Shown: positions 26,808 through 34,942 of the stretch, in pieces | Position numbering within the stretch: position 1 is the first letter of the stretch | How the letters are laid out: the number at the start of each line of letters is the position of its first letter | Source of the DNA: Nitrosospira multiformis | GTDB taxonomy: Bacteria; Pseudomonadota; Gammaproteobacteria; Burkholderiales; Nitrosomonadaceae | Direction: 5' to 3' | Assembly (NCBI RefSeq): GCF_900111585.1 | Contig: NZ_FOHI01000002.1 | Span: forward strand, 186,001 to 250,000 | Length of the DNA stretch: 64,000 nt | Made by a program: the position numbers and the translations under genes | The notes under the pieces: generated by a model | Databases searched by the model: none | The model's input: only the letters and a program-made list of their open reading frames with translations | Told to the model about the DNA's origin: nothing

Positions 26808-26849
26808 TTATACAAAGCAATTCTATGATTATACCTAGCAATTCATATG
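26808..26849. repeat. Direct repeat, 21-bp period, upstream of PEP-CTERM gene
   Basis: TTATACAAAGCAATTCTATG (26808-26827) and TTATACCTAGCAATTC-ATATG (26829-26849) differ at two bases and one inserted base. The copies start 21 bp apart, two helical turns, and lie 49-90 bp upstream of the start codon, the position of an activator or repressor site. Confidence 0.65.
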
Positions 26850-27272
26850 CCAGATTTTATGTTATTTTATTTCACCCCTAATATCAGGTACTTGCAAATT
26901 CTCGGTTCCCCTTCATCTAGGCTGGAATTCAAAAGTGTAAAAAATATCGACACTGCTCCTGCTTTTGTGCCTCTTCCACAGCATTTTCGATACCTTTGTG
27001 AGGGCGTTTTCACGGAGTAGTGATTGCCTAGATACCTCGGTGCCTAGCTCCGGTTGTAGGATGGTATGGAGTATAGCCAATTACAGGGAGGGAATCATGG
27101 GACGAGTATTACATGGCTGCTGCCCGTGACGTTGGCCGGGCATGCCATCTAAGATGCGTCGCCCTCTGGCTCAGTGACTCAGAATCCAATGACTGCCATC
27201 CCGGAATCAGCGGTCAGCAAATAGCCCATCAGATTCCTCGTTGTTCCAGACTCCGGAAGGGAGACAAGTATT

Positions 27273-27297
27273 CCACAGACTTACCACAGACTTACCA
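27273..27297. repeat. 11-bp tandem duplication
   Basis: CCACAGACTTA occurs twice in tandem (27273-27283, 27284-27294) followed by a partial third CCA. It lies about 43 bp downstream of the ThiF-nitroreductase stop codon. Confidence 0.7.
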
Positions 27298-27339
27298 ATG
27301 AATGAAGCGGACGAACGGGCATATTGAAGCACTTGTCCC

Positions 27340-29382
27340 TCAGGTACGCCAAAGCATCTGCTCCAGCTCGAGTCGAATAGACCGCGAAGTCGGTCTTTTG
27401 CCAGCGCCAATGCGTCCCATGAAAACGGCTCTGGTCGCGACTTCTTCTCCCAGAATATGATCGAGCCGCCGGGTCAGTGAGGTGGCGAGTTTAATGCATT
27501 GTTTTGTCTTCGAAAAGGGAATACCTTCACGACTATAACGTGCAAAAACGAGGGGAGTTATCTCCGGCTGTAACTGCAAGCCAAGTTTGGTAGCTGTAAG
27601 CCAGAAGCGCTGCATAACGCGCCCTGCGCTCACGTAATCATCGATGGATCGAGGCGCGTGAGGCGCCAGGATAACGAAATGCCCGGCACAGGCCATGCCG
27701 GGTATCAAATCCATCTGGAGACGCGGCGCCCAGGTTCCCGCCAAAAAAGTGTTAAAAAATTCGACACGATTCCAGCTTCCCATAATCCAACGCATTAACC
27801 GTGCTGTAAGTGGATCAACTCCGAGTGCTTGGTCAGGTACTTTATCCGCGCTATAGCGGGAGTTCCATTGTATGATGGCGCGGTGCACCTGATAGGCTTC
27901 AGGCATAATCAGACGCAGTTTTGCATTGTCGAACAGGAATCGGGCCATTTCCAGACGTCTGGAAAAACCCTCCAGCCATAAGATGTCATACTGAGGTTTC
28001 ACTGCAGCCTCTAGCGCACCCTTTTCTCTCCCGGTTAAAGGCCGCGTACTCATGGGACGGCGTTGAACACTGCGATAGGGTATATAAGGAATAAGCGGAT
28101 CGGGCGTAAGATGCGCGTCAGTCTCGAAATGGATGTCGAAAGTTGGTTTCGTATCGGGACAATCGGGAATTCGCTGGATACGTGTTTTTAGACCATGGCC
28201 TGTAGCGGCAATAGATATGGTTTCCAGCAATGCCCCGATGGAAATTTGACTAGGACGTCCATCCAGGTCATAGACGCAGTGCTCACGGGTATCGAAACCA
28301 TGTATTATCAGGTAATTGTCCCCGACGATCTGGAACCGCCAAGGCTGGGTATTGTCTCCGCTCGGCGCCCATCTGGCAAGATCGAGGATTTGTTCGATTA
28401 ATGTATGTGCCTCGAGGTCGGCGGGCCTTTTGCTTTCACCCTCACAGCCTGCCGATTCAGGCGGAATGGTAGTATCCGTGGAAGAATATTGTTCCGGATC
28501 TCTGAAGAGCTTTTTAGCATTTTTTTTGCTCAGGCGACGCCTGGCGATTGCGAGACTGAGTTGCTGGAGAGGATTGCTGTTCCCACCCGGACGCCAGGTA
28601 CGGATCAATTTATTGCGGTAGGCATCGAAGTGAACTCCATGTGGAGCAGCCAAAACCGTACCGCGATTCAGTAGTATCTTCAGAGCTTCAGTAGCTGCAA
28701 TACCCGCGCAGAGTTGGCAACCCATTATCGTCGAGGGACCGCGGCGTTCCTTGAGGTTGATGCTGGAAGGATCCAGCAGGTAGCGGGCATGTAGACCAGT
28801 GGGCGCGAGCCCTATCAAAAAACGGAGGGCCTTTTCCACCTCAGGTAGATCACCCCACTGAAAATACTCTTCGAAGGTCATTTTACCAGGCAGGAAATTC
28901 AATAATGCCGATCCCATGCCTAAAGGAGCGGTCGTTATGGCGGGAATACCCCGCTCCTGGCAAGCCGAAAACGTTGCTGCGCGAGCTGAAAAGGCAAAAA
29001 AGTCGAGACCATCGATATACAGATCAACGTCCTCGAAAAATTCCGGCAAATTATCCGGATTGACGCCCTGAGGAAAGATTTTGATATTCAGTTCCGGATT
29101 GATATCTCGCGCCATCACGGCTAAAACCTCGCTCTTTGGCCGATTGAGGCTTGAAACCGTGGCACCTATCTGGCGGTTGAAATTGACCAGATCGAAAACA
29201 TCAAAATCCGCAATATGAAATGCGCCGACCCCCAGTCGAGCCAAGGTCAGCAGATGAATACCACCGACACCACCCAATCCGGCAATTGCAACGCGTTTGT
29301 ACCGTAGAATTTCCTGTTCGACAGGTGTTACCCACCCAATATTGCGGGAGGTGGCCTCACGATATGAGAAATCCTGAACCAT
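27340..29382 (-). CDS. E1-like ThiF adenylyltransferase fused to a nitroreductase domain
   Basis: A 680-residue two-domain protein. Residues 10-265 are a ThiF/MoeB/E1 domain with nucleotide loop GLGGVGG (35-41), the acidic ADFDVFDLVNFNRQ (58-71) that binds ATP/Mg, and one CxxC pair (C222, C225). The second CxxC of zinc-binding MoeB is not seen. A charged linker (about 285-325) leads to a nitroreductase-like FMN domain with APSGDNTQPWRF at 339-350, running to the end. The same fusion is known in mycobacterial Rv1355c-like proteins. It may activate a carboxylate and reduce or oxidise the product; the substrate is unknown. It lies 179 nt downstream of a FeeM-like synthase. Confidence 0.85.
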   Translation of the reverse strand: MVQDFSYREATSRNIGWVTPVEQEILRYKRVAIAGLGGVGGIHLLTLARLGVGAFHIADFDVFDLVNFNRQIGATVSSLNRPKSEVLAVMARDINPELNIKIFPQGVNPDNLPEFFEDVDLYIDGLDFFAFSARAATFSACQERGIPAITTAPLGMGSALLNFLPGKMTFEEYFQWGDLPEVEKALRFLIGLAPTGLHARYLLDPSSINLKERRGPSTIMGCQLCAGIAATEALKILLNRGTVLAAPHGVHFDAYRNKLIRTWRPGGNSNPLQQLSLAIARRRLSKKNAKKLFRDPEQYSSTDTTIPPESAGCEGESKRPADLEAHTLIEQILDLARWAPSGDNTQPWRFQIVGDNYLIIHGFDTREHCVYDLDGRPSQISIGALLETISIAATGHGLKTRIQRIPDCPDTKPTFDIHFETDAHLTPDPLIPYIPYRSVQRRPMSTRPLTGREKGALEAAVKPQYDILWLEGFSRRLEMARFLFDNAKLRLIMPEAYQVHRAIIQWNSRYSADKVPDQALGVDPLTARLMRWIMGSWNRVEFFNTFLAGTWAPRLQMDLIPGMACAGHFVILAPHAPRSIDDYVSAGRVMQRFWLTATKLGLQLQPEITPLVFARYSREGIPFSKTKQCIKLATSLTRRLDHILGEEVATRAVFMGRIGAGKRPTSRSIRLELEQMLWRT

Positions 29383-29421
29383 TACCCGGGCCGATCAGTA
29401 GGAATAGGGGAGCAATTTTCG

Positions 29422-29447
29422 AGGTGAGCTATATAGGTGAGCTATAT
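29422..29447. repeat. Perfect 13-bp tandem duplication upstream of the ThiF-nitroreductase gene
   Basis: AGGTGAGCTATAT occurs twice without a gap (29422-29434, 29435-29447), continuing into alternating AT. It is 40-65 bp upstream of the leftward start codon, in the spacer between the FeeM-like gene and the fusion gene, where a promoter or operator is expected. Confidence 0.75.
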
Positions 29448-29561
29448 ATATGATATGAATGATAGCATCAATGCCAAATGCTTTGGCAGGGAGATTGATG
29501 GAAAAGTATCAGCTTCAAGGGACAGAAAGGTTGCAGAAGTTAAAAAGCATGTGCGTGAATT

Positions 29562-30380
29562 TCACGCAGATGGTATCCAGACACCCCCGGTTTTCAGTCG
29601 CTCAGTAATGTCACCTTCATCCTGTGCGGAAAAAAAATAAGGGTAAAATGATCTTTCGTTACCGTGTTGCTCCATCAATCCGCCGAATTTCCCAATTTGC
29701 TCGGCCATATATTCAAGTTTCACCCTAAGCAGCACCGCGGGTGCGTCAACACGGGTGCAAACTCGCTCTTCGGCAATCTGCCTGCATCCCAGCATTCTTT
29801 TATAGAAACCAGCGTGACGAGGATTTACTTCTACCACCCAATCAGTAAAACCATGGATATTCGCCGCGTAGATATAGCAAATATGGATCAGTGAAGCAAA
29901 AACCCGGGGAGGTACATTATCATCAATCGCAAGTCTGGAAGGTTCACACAGCTTTCGTCCCTGCGCTCGCAACTCATTCAGTTCGTCACCAAAATTCTCA
30001 TCCGCGGGCAACGATGAATTGCCATCCAGACACAAGGTCATAGTGCCTACTGTCTGGTTTGCGGTTTCAGCGATCAATGTAATTCTGTTAGGCTCATTGA
30101 TTACCGGCATATCAACAGAATAACCTCTCCAGGAATACCTTTTTTTTATGAGCAAACTCGCGGCTTCACGTTGATCTTCTGAATTAGCCATCCGAATATG
30201 AAAGAGCTGTTGATCGATAGGATGATCGCGAACCGACTCGGAATCACGCTCCCCGATACAAAGATCATGCAACCGATAAGGAGACTTGAATGAAATTATT
30301 GCTTCGCTATCTTCACTATCATGAGGCAGAAAGTTATATCTGTGAGTAATGAGAGCATAAAGTAGCCGAAAAATATGCAT
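29562..30380 (-). CDS. FeeM-like N-acyl amino acid synthase (GNAT fold)
   Basis: A 272-residue protein resembling N-acyl amino acid synthases of the FeeM type, relatives of acyl-homoserine-lactone synthases. Seen are the RMANSEDQREAASLLIKKRYSWRGY region (in part), NRITLIAETANQTVGTMTLCLD, CEPSRLAID and the late WVVEVNPRHAGFYKRMLGCRQI of the acyl-acceptor half. The ATG at 30380 is preceded by AGGA at good spacing; the frame stays open to 30422. Known relatives join acyl-ACP to tyrosine or other amino acids. The ThiF-nitroreductase gene is next, so the pair may form and modify an acylated amino acid. Inference. Confidence 0.8.
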   Translation of the reverse strand: MHIFRLLYALITHRYNFLPHDSEDSEAIISFKSPYRLHDLCIGERDSESVRDHPIDQQLFHIRMANSEDQREAASLLIKKRYSWRGYSVDMPVINEPNRITLIAETANQTVGTMTLCLDGNSSLPADENFGDELNELRAQGRKLCEPSRLAIDDNVPPRVFASLIHICYIYAANIHGFTDWVVEVNPRHAGFYKRMLGCRQIAEERVCTRVDAPAVLLRVKLEYMAEQIGKFGGLMEQHGNERSFYPYFFSAQDEGDITERLKTGGVWIPSA

Positions 30381-30827
30381 GTAGTTTATCCTCGTATAGC
30401 ACTGAAGGTAAAAAACAATCAAGCAATATCTATGCCACCTTTATACCGTAAGGTTTATCAACTATCTAGCTATGTGTGTTATCGCACAGACTGAAGAACT
30501 GTCTCCAAGCGGAGACACTACAATTGCGATATCAAATAGAATCCTGAAATTTAAAGGATTATTGATGTCGTCGGGATGAGACAGGGTTTGATGGGTAAGT
30601 GACGGATTTTGCGTGTTTTCACAATTCTTCCCTGAACTGCTACACGCTCCTGCATCTTGCACGGATTGCGTAGCTCCCGCGCCAGTTGGGATGTCGCCGG
30701 GTTTTCTGATTCCGTTCGTATTTCGATAACTTTCGGACAGAATCGCTAATAGCGAAAACGAATCCCATGCTTCAAGCAAGAAGATACTCGAAAGGGATTC
30801 GTAAGGCAGTAAATCAGTCCGAGGTAT
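30381..30827. other. Intergenic region between FeeM-like gene and prsT
   Basis: About 450 bases. A leftward 105-codon frame at 30462-30779 has no recognisable family and no good ribosome site, so I do not call it. The right part holds a 13-bp palindrome TCGCTAATAGCGA (30744-30756) and the stem-loop listed separately. The left part should carry the promoter of the FeeM-like gene and is AT-rich. Confidence 0.45.
30760..30802 (-). terminator. Possible terminator downstream of prsT
   Basis: CGAATCCC (30760-30767) and GGGATTCG (30795-30802) can pair, with a 27-base loop containing a smaller CTTC/GAAG stem. On the minus strand it is followed by TTTTCGC. It lies 26-68 nt past the prsT stop. Confidence 0.4.
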
Positions 30828-33617
30828 CTACTGTATCCGCTCAAGAAGAGCTCTCGCTTCATCTATACCCGAAAAGGTTTTTCCAGTAGCCAGAATTTGT
30901 TCAAGCTCTTTACGGGCCTGGCTTTTATTGCCAGACTTGACCAGTGCGGATGCAAAATGGTAGCGAATTTCCCCTGCTTGAGGCGCCAAAGAAGCGGCTT
31001 TCTGTAAAAGCGGTAGGGCCCGCGCGATATTTTCCTGCTCCAGTAGTACCCAACCCAGTGTATCCAGTACTGCCGGGTTTTCCGTAGCTAACTGATATGC
31101 CTTTTCCGCGTATTCCAAGGCCCTGGGGTCCTTTTGGCGCTGATAAGCGGTAGCCAGGTTATTGAGTGCCGGAGCAAATTTCGGTTGCTCTTTCAGGACA
31201 GCTTGATATTGCTCGACTGCAGCAGCCAATTTTCCCTCTGTGAGAAATGTATCCGCGAGGTACATTCGAGTAGGTAAATCATCTGGGTGTTTTTTCAGCC
31301 ATTCGATCAAGCGAAGGTCTGCCTCCTTATCTTTTCCAGCCTGCCTGAGCGATGCGTGGAGCTTGATCAATAAGGCCGAGGTTTTATTAACCGCGAATGC
31401 CTGTTCATAGGCACTTGCGGCAAGCGCAGGTTTTTTCTGTTTCAGCAACAGATCGCCCTCTGCTATATAACCTGCGGGTGATCCTTTATGCTGTTTCTGA
31501 ACTTGGTGCGCCATCGCAATTGCTTTCTCATAATTACCCTGTTCTGCTTCAATCTCGATCTGCGCCAATTGCGCAGCCAGATAATCGGGTTTTATAGCCA
31601 GCGATTTTTTCAGCGCATCTGATGCCGCGGAGAGGTTTTGCATTGCCATATGAATGGAGGCGATGCGGAATTGAACAAGCGGTGACTCCGGTTGTACGAC
31701 AGCGAGCCGGGCGTAGCTCTCCAGGGCACTCGCTCTGTCATTGTTAGCTAGTTGAGCCTGTGCCAGTAAATCCAGCACAGCGGGTTCCTTGGAATGTGTC
31801 CCCTCCAGTTTCTTGGCGAGAGCCAGCGCTTTCTGTTTTTCGCCCAAACGAAGATAATGTGATCCAAGCAGGATGGCCGGCTGCAGGACATCCGGATTTG
31901 CTTGCATTGCACGCTCCAGCCACTCGGTAGCCTTCTGGTTCTGTCCCTGGTTGACAGCAAGACCCGCCAGCGCGACCATGGCCTGGATATTCTTCTTGTC
32001 CTTTTCCAGAACTGCTTCAAAGCGTTTTCTGGCGGCGTCCGGTTTTTTATCCTGAATGTCGAGTCGCGCGAGATTTGCTATAGTCGGGAAATAGTTTGGT
32101 TGAATAGCAAGCGCTTTCTCAAAGCTCGCTCTTGCATTCGTTATATCGTTCTTGCCAAGATATACGCCGCCTTTCAGGTTCTGAATGAGCGGATTATCCG
32201 GGTTCTCCTTCTCCAACGCTTTTACCGCGGCGAGGGCCTTGTCGAATTCTTTGAGGCGTAAATGGGTCATGACCAGCAGGACTCCTGCCCGCGGCGATTT
32301 GGGGTCGAGTTTTGTCGCTGTTTCCAGTTCGGAGAGGGCCCGCGCGCTCTCCCCCTGCCCCAACCTGCTCATGCTTAAAGCGGTATGAAGCATCGCACTT
32401 CTCGGTGCGATATCGCTTGCCATTTCAAAGTATTCCGTGGCTTTCGCAAAGTCCCTGGCTTGCATGTAAGCTTCCCCAGCCAAGGCGAATAACTGAGGAT
32501 CCTCTTTCACATTTTTGAGCGATGGGGTCAGGATGTCGATAGCGCGTTTCGTCTCGCCATTTTTTAACATCACGGAAGCAAGCAGCTTGCGCGCGTAGAC
32601 GTTTCCGGGGTCCTTCTCCAGATAATGTTTCAGGTGTTGTTCCGCCTGCGGCATGGATCCCAGAGCAAACTGGACTGCGCCCGCGAGCAACACGCTGGGC
32701 ATGTGCTCCGGCGACTTGCTGAGTATCTGCTGGAGCGATTCCAGCGCGGCAGCAGGCTTTTTCTGACTGAAATCGAGCAAAGCCTGAGTATAGAACACCA
32801 TCAAGCTGGGACTAATCTTGCGTGCAGCGTCGATATCTGCCTTTGCCGCCTCGAACCTGCCCGTTCCAATTTCGATGAATGCCTTGTTGATATAGGCAAT
32901 GGTCGCGTTCGGCTTCAGCTTCACCACCTGGTCATAGGCAGCCAGAGCTTCCCCGGATTTACCCTGCATCCGCAGAAGGTCGCCCTTGAACAACCAGGCA
33001 TCGACATTTTGCGTACTCCGGGAAACCGCCTGTTCCGAGAAATGGGTTGCGGCTTCCACATCCCTTTGCAGCAGGGAATATTTCGCCAAGCCGATCAGGG
33101 CGTCGGCAGAATCGGGATTTTGTCCAAGCGCTTGCTCGAACAATGCCTTTGCTTCCGCAGTCTTGCCTAATCCGAGCTGCGCATTCCCCCGGAGCGTGAG
33201 TATCTGCGCTGACTTTGTTTTGTCGGCCAGTTCTTTCGTTTCATCCAGGATTTGTTGATAGGAGCCTAGCCTGAGCAAGGCTTGTCCCAGTTCGGGCAGC
33301 ACCTTGCCCGCATCCATTCCCAGGCTCAATGCCTTGCGAAGCTCTTTCTCTGCGGACTGAAAATCCCCAGTCTTGTTGTATATTGCGCCAAGCAGATACC
33401 GCGCTTCCGAATTATCAGGGTTCTGCTGCAAGGCATTTTTTAGCTGGATGATGGCTGACTTGTGATCCCCGCTTTCTTCGTAGCGCTTCGCATCCGCCAT
33501 CAGTTTCGCCGGCTCCACCGCTTTGTTACAGCCTTGCATGCTCCCCGCGGTGAGGGCGGCAGCGATTGCAAGCGTCAGGCCAGTCTTTTTTAAAGCAGTC
33601 TTTCTAAAAGCGCGCAT
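30828..33617 (-). CDS. prsT: PEP-CTERM system TPR-repeat lipoprotein PrsT
   Basis: A 929-residue lipoprotein built almost wholly of tetratricopeptide repeats. The N-terminus (MRAFRKTALKKTGLTLAIAA) is a signal sequence with a lipobox ending ...GSMQGC and cysteine near residue 30. From about residue 45 to the end, roughly 34-residue helical repeats follow (phrases such as AIIQLKNALQQNPDNSEARYLLG in part, AKALFEQALGQNPDSADALIGLA). This matches the PrsT family that accompanies exosortase systems. I chose 33617 because the signal peptide starts there; an open frame to 33704 would bury it. The protein probably organises export of polysaccharide or PEP-CTERM cargo. Confidence 0.9.
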   Translation of the reverse strand: MRAFRKTALKKTGLTLAIAAALTAGSMQGCNKAVEPAKLMADAKRYEESGDHKSAIIQLKNALQQNPDNSEARYLLGAIYNKTGDFQSAEKELRKALSLGMDAGKVLPELGQALLRLGSYQQILDETKELADKTKSAQILTLRGNAQLGLGKTAEAKALFEQALGQNPDSADALIGLAKYSLLQRDVEAATHFSEQAVSRSTQNVDAWLFKGDLLRMQGKSGEALAAYDQVVKLKPNATIAYINKAFIEIGTGRFEAAKADIDAARKISPSLMVFYTQALLDFSQKKPAAALESLQQILSKSPEHMPSVLLAGAVQFALGSMPQAEQHLKHYLEKDPGNVYARKLLASVMLKNGETKRAIDILTPSLKNVKEDPQLFALAGEAYMQARDFAKATEYFEMASDIAPRSAMLHTALSMSRLGQGESARALSELETATKLDPKSPRAGVLLVMTHLRLKEFDKALAAVKALEKENPDNPLIQNLKGGVYLGKNDITNARASFEKALAIQPNYFPTIANLARLDIQDKKPDAARKRFEAVLEKDKKNIQAMVALAGLAVNQGQNQKATEWLERAMQANPDVLQPAILLGSHYLRLGEKQKALALAKKLEGTHSKEPAVLDLLAQAQLANNDRASALESYARLAVVQPESPLVQFRIASIHMAMQNLSAASDALKKSLAIKPDYLAAQLAQIEIEAEQGNYEKAIAMAHQVQKQHKGSPAGYIAEGDLLLKQKKPALAASAYEQAFAVNKTSALLIKLHASLRQAGKDKEADLRLIEWLKKHPDDLPTRMYLADTFLTEGKLAAAVEQYQAVLKEQPKFAPALNNLATAYQRQKDPRALEYAEKAYQLATENPAVLDTLGWVLLEQENIARALPLLQKAASLAPQAGEIRYHFASALVKSGNKSQARKELEQILATGKTFSGIDEARALLERIQ

Positions 33618-33662
33618 GTAAATTCCCTTCTCCGAATCATCAACCAGGTCCACCTTCAAACT

Positions 33663-33692
33663 CCTGCGTTCCTGCATTCCTGCATTCCTGCA
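33663..33692. repeat. 8-bp tandem repeat upstream of prsT
   Basis: CCTGCRTT repeated 3.75 times: CCTGCGTT, CCTGCATT, CCTGCATT, CCTGCA. It lies 46-75 bp upstream of the prsT start. A unit of 8, not divisible by 3, could shift the frame of any longer N-terminus or change promoter spacing if copy number varies. Confidence 0.75.
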
Positions 33693-33995
33693 GCCAGCAC
33701 TCAACTTTACACCTCTGCGCAGTCCCAGTGAAACGAGGACTGTTCGATTTCAGGAGGACGATCGATGCCGATGTTTTCCATTGGTTTTGCCACTACTATT
33801 ACGGCTCGTCAGCCTGAATATAAAGTGCGACAGGGATAAGCTCATTCGCCCTGGCTTCCTTGATACTCGCGCTCAAATGGCGGAGTTCGAGTAAACTTAG
33901 CGTAGAAATATAGCAAGAGATCAAGGTATCGTGTAGAAAAGATGATCTCGTGCTCCCGGTTCGTTTGCATTGGTTATCGGTGTTCGCTTGAGGCT

Positions 33996-34033
33996 GCGGA
34001 GCAGAGTGACCTACGCGGAGCAGAGTAGCCTAT
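33996..34033. repeat. 19-bp imperfect tandem duplication
   Basis: GCGGAGCAGAGTGACCTAC (33996-34014) is followed at once by GCGGAGCAGAGTAGCCTAT (34015-34033); the first 12 bases are identical and 16 of 19 match. It lies between suhB and prsT with no assigned role. Confidence 0.7.
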
Positions 34034-34156
34034 AGTATTGTATTGCGAGATCCGGACGGAGGTTGTGGACAAGAAGTTTTCCTCTCAAAGCTCAAAGGAG
34101 GAAACTCCTGCCTATCTTTTCGCGTTTTGAAGCTGTGAGTCGGCCAGGGCCGCAAG

Positions 34157-34939
34157 CTATCGATGTGCGCGTACCCAGTCGCGCCACTGCATGAAAAGAT
34201 TCAGATCAAGGGCAGCAATGGCTGAGCGCTGCCAGAGCGGCTCGGTCCAGAAATCATCCTCGTTCAAACCGCACATGTGACCGCCTGCTTCTTCCAGAAT
34301 CAGGCTGCCTGCGGCATAGTCCCATAGTTTTTGACCCCCATGCAGATACAGGTCAAAGCGTCCGGCAGCGGTGTAACACCATTCCAGGGCACAGGAGCCG
34401 AAGTTGCGATGAGAAGAAAACGGCTTTGCCGTAGAGACTTCCTGTGCAAGCCTGCGACCAAGCCGTTTCAGGTCCACGCTCGCGATTGCCGCACATAGCG
34501 GCGGTACATCTTCCTTTATCGGCAATTTTTCCCCATTCAGGAATGCGCCCCTGCCTTTTTCGGCGTAGAACATTTCATCCGCCACTGGATTGTAAACCAC
34601 TCCCAGAACGCTTCTGCCATGTCGCATCAGTGCTACTGAAACGGCAAAGTAGGACAAGCCATTGACGAAATTGGAAGTCCCGTCTATCGGATCCATGCAC
34701 CAAAGTCCCGCATCGCCTTCCCGCCAGTGCGCGACCTGCTCGTTTTCCGTCATTTCTTCTCCCACCACCGGACCAGGATAGATCTTCCTCAACTCGCGCG
34801 CGAGCGTTTCCTGTGTGACAAGATCAGCTTCTGTAAACAGACTTCCATCGACTTTGCGCTGTCGCGCAACTTTCATATAGCGCGGCAGAATTTCCTGCTG
34901 GGCAACTGCTTTGACGGCAGCGATAACTGCATCAATCAC
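34157..34939 (-). CDS. suhB: Inositol monophosphatase family protein (SuhB-like)
   Basis: A 260-residue lithium-sensitive-phosphatase-fold protein. Metal ligands are visible in GEEMTENE (about 60), WCMDPIDGTSNFVNG (about 82-96) and LWDYAAGSLILEEAGG (about 213-228), the two signatures of the IMPase family. Its length is typical. Family members hydrolyse inositol phosphate or related sugar phosphates, and E. coli SuhB also acts in rRNA antitermination; which applies here cannot be told. It starts 3 nt after the stop of the redoxin gene, so the two form an operon. Confidence 0.9.
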   Translation of the reverse strand: MIDAVIAAVKAVAQQEILPRYMKVARQRKVDGSLFTEADLVTQETLARELRKIYPGPVVGEEMTENEQVAHWREGDAGLWCMDPIDGTSNFVNGLSYFAVSVALMRHGRSVLGVVYNPVADEMFYAEKGRGAFLNGEKLPIKEDVPPLCAAIASVDLKRLGRRLAQEVSTAKPFSSHRNFGSCALEWCYTAAGRFDLYLHGGQKLWDYAAGSLILEEAGGHMCGLNEDDFWTEPLWQRSAIAALDLNLFMQWRDWVRAHR

Positions 34940-34942
34940 CGG

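Larger units (their letters stand above)
26760..27339. other. Long intergenic region upstream of the PEP-CTERM gene
   Basis: 580 bases with no supported gene. The part next to the PEP-CTERM start (26760-26880) is AT-rich and carries an imperfect direct repeat with a 21-bp period, likely the promoter/operator. The rest is more GC-balanced, includes an 11-bp tandem duplication near 27280, and ends at the stop of the ThiF-nitroreductase gene. Short frames here (for example 27113-27301) show no family resemblance. Confidence 0.5.
33618..34156. other. Intergenic region upstream of prsT
   Basis: About 540 bases with no supported gene. It contains two tandem repeats (8-bp unit at 33663, 19-bp unit at 33996) and presumably the prsT promoter. 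At its left end it meets the prsT start and at its right end the suhB stop. I see no clean terminator for suhB. Confidence 0.45.

Noticed and set aside
27113-27301. 62-codon plus-strand frame in the long intergenic region
   Set aside because: Low-complexity, Cys/Arg-rich translation and the 11-bp tandem repeat inside it argue against coding.
30462-30779. 105-codon minus-strand frame between the FeeM-like gene and prsT
   Set aside because: No Shine-Dalgarno, no family match by eye, and it overlaps the stem-loop and palindrome downstream of prsT.
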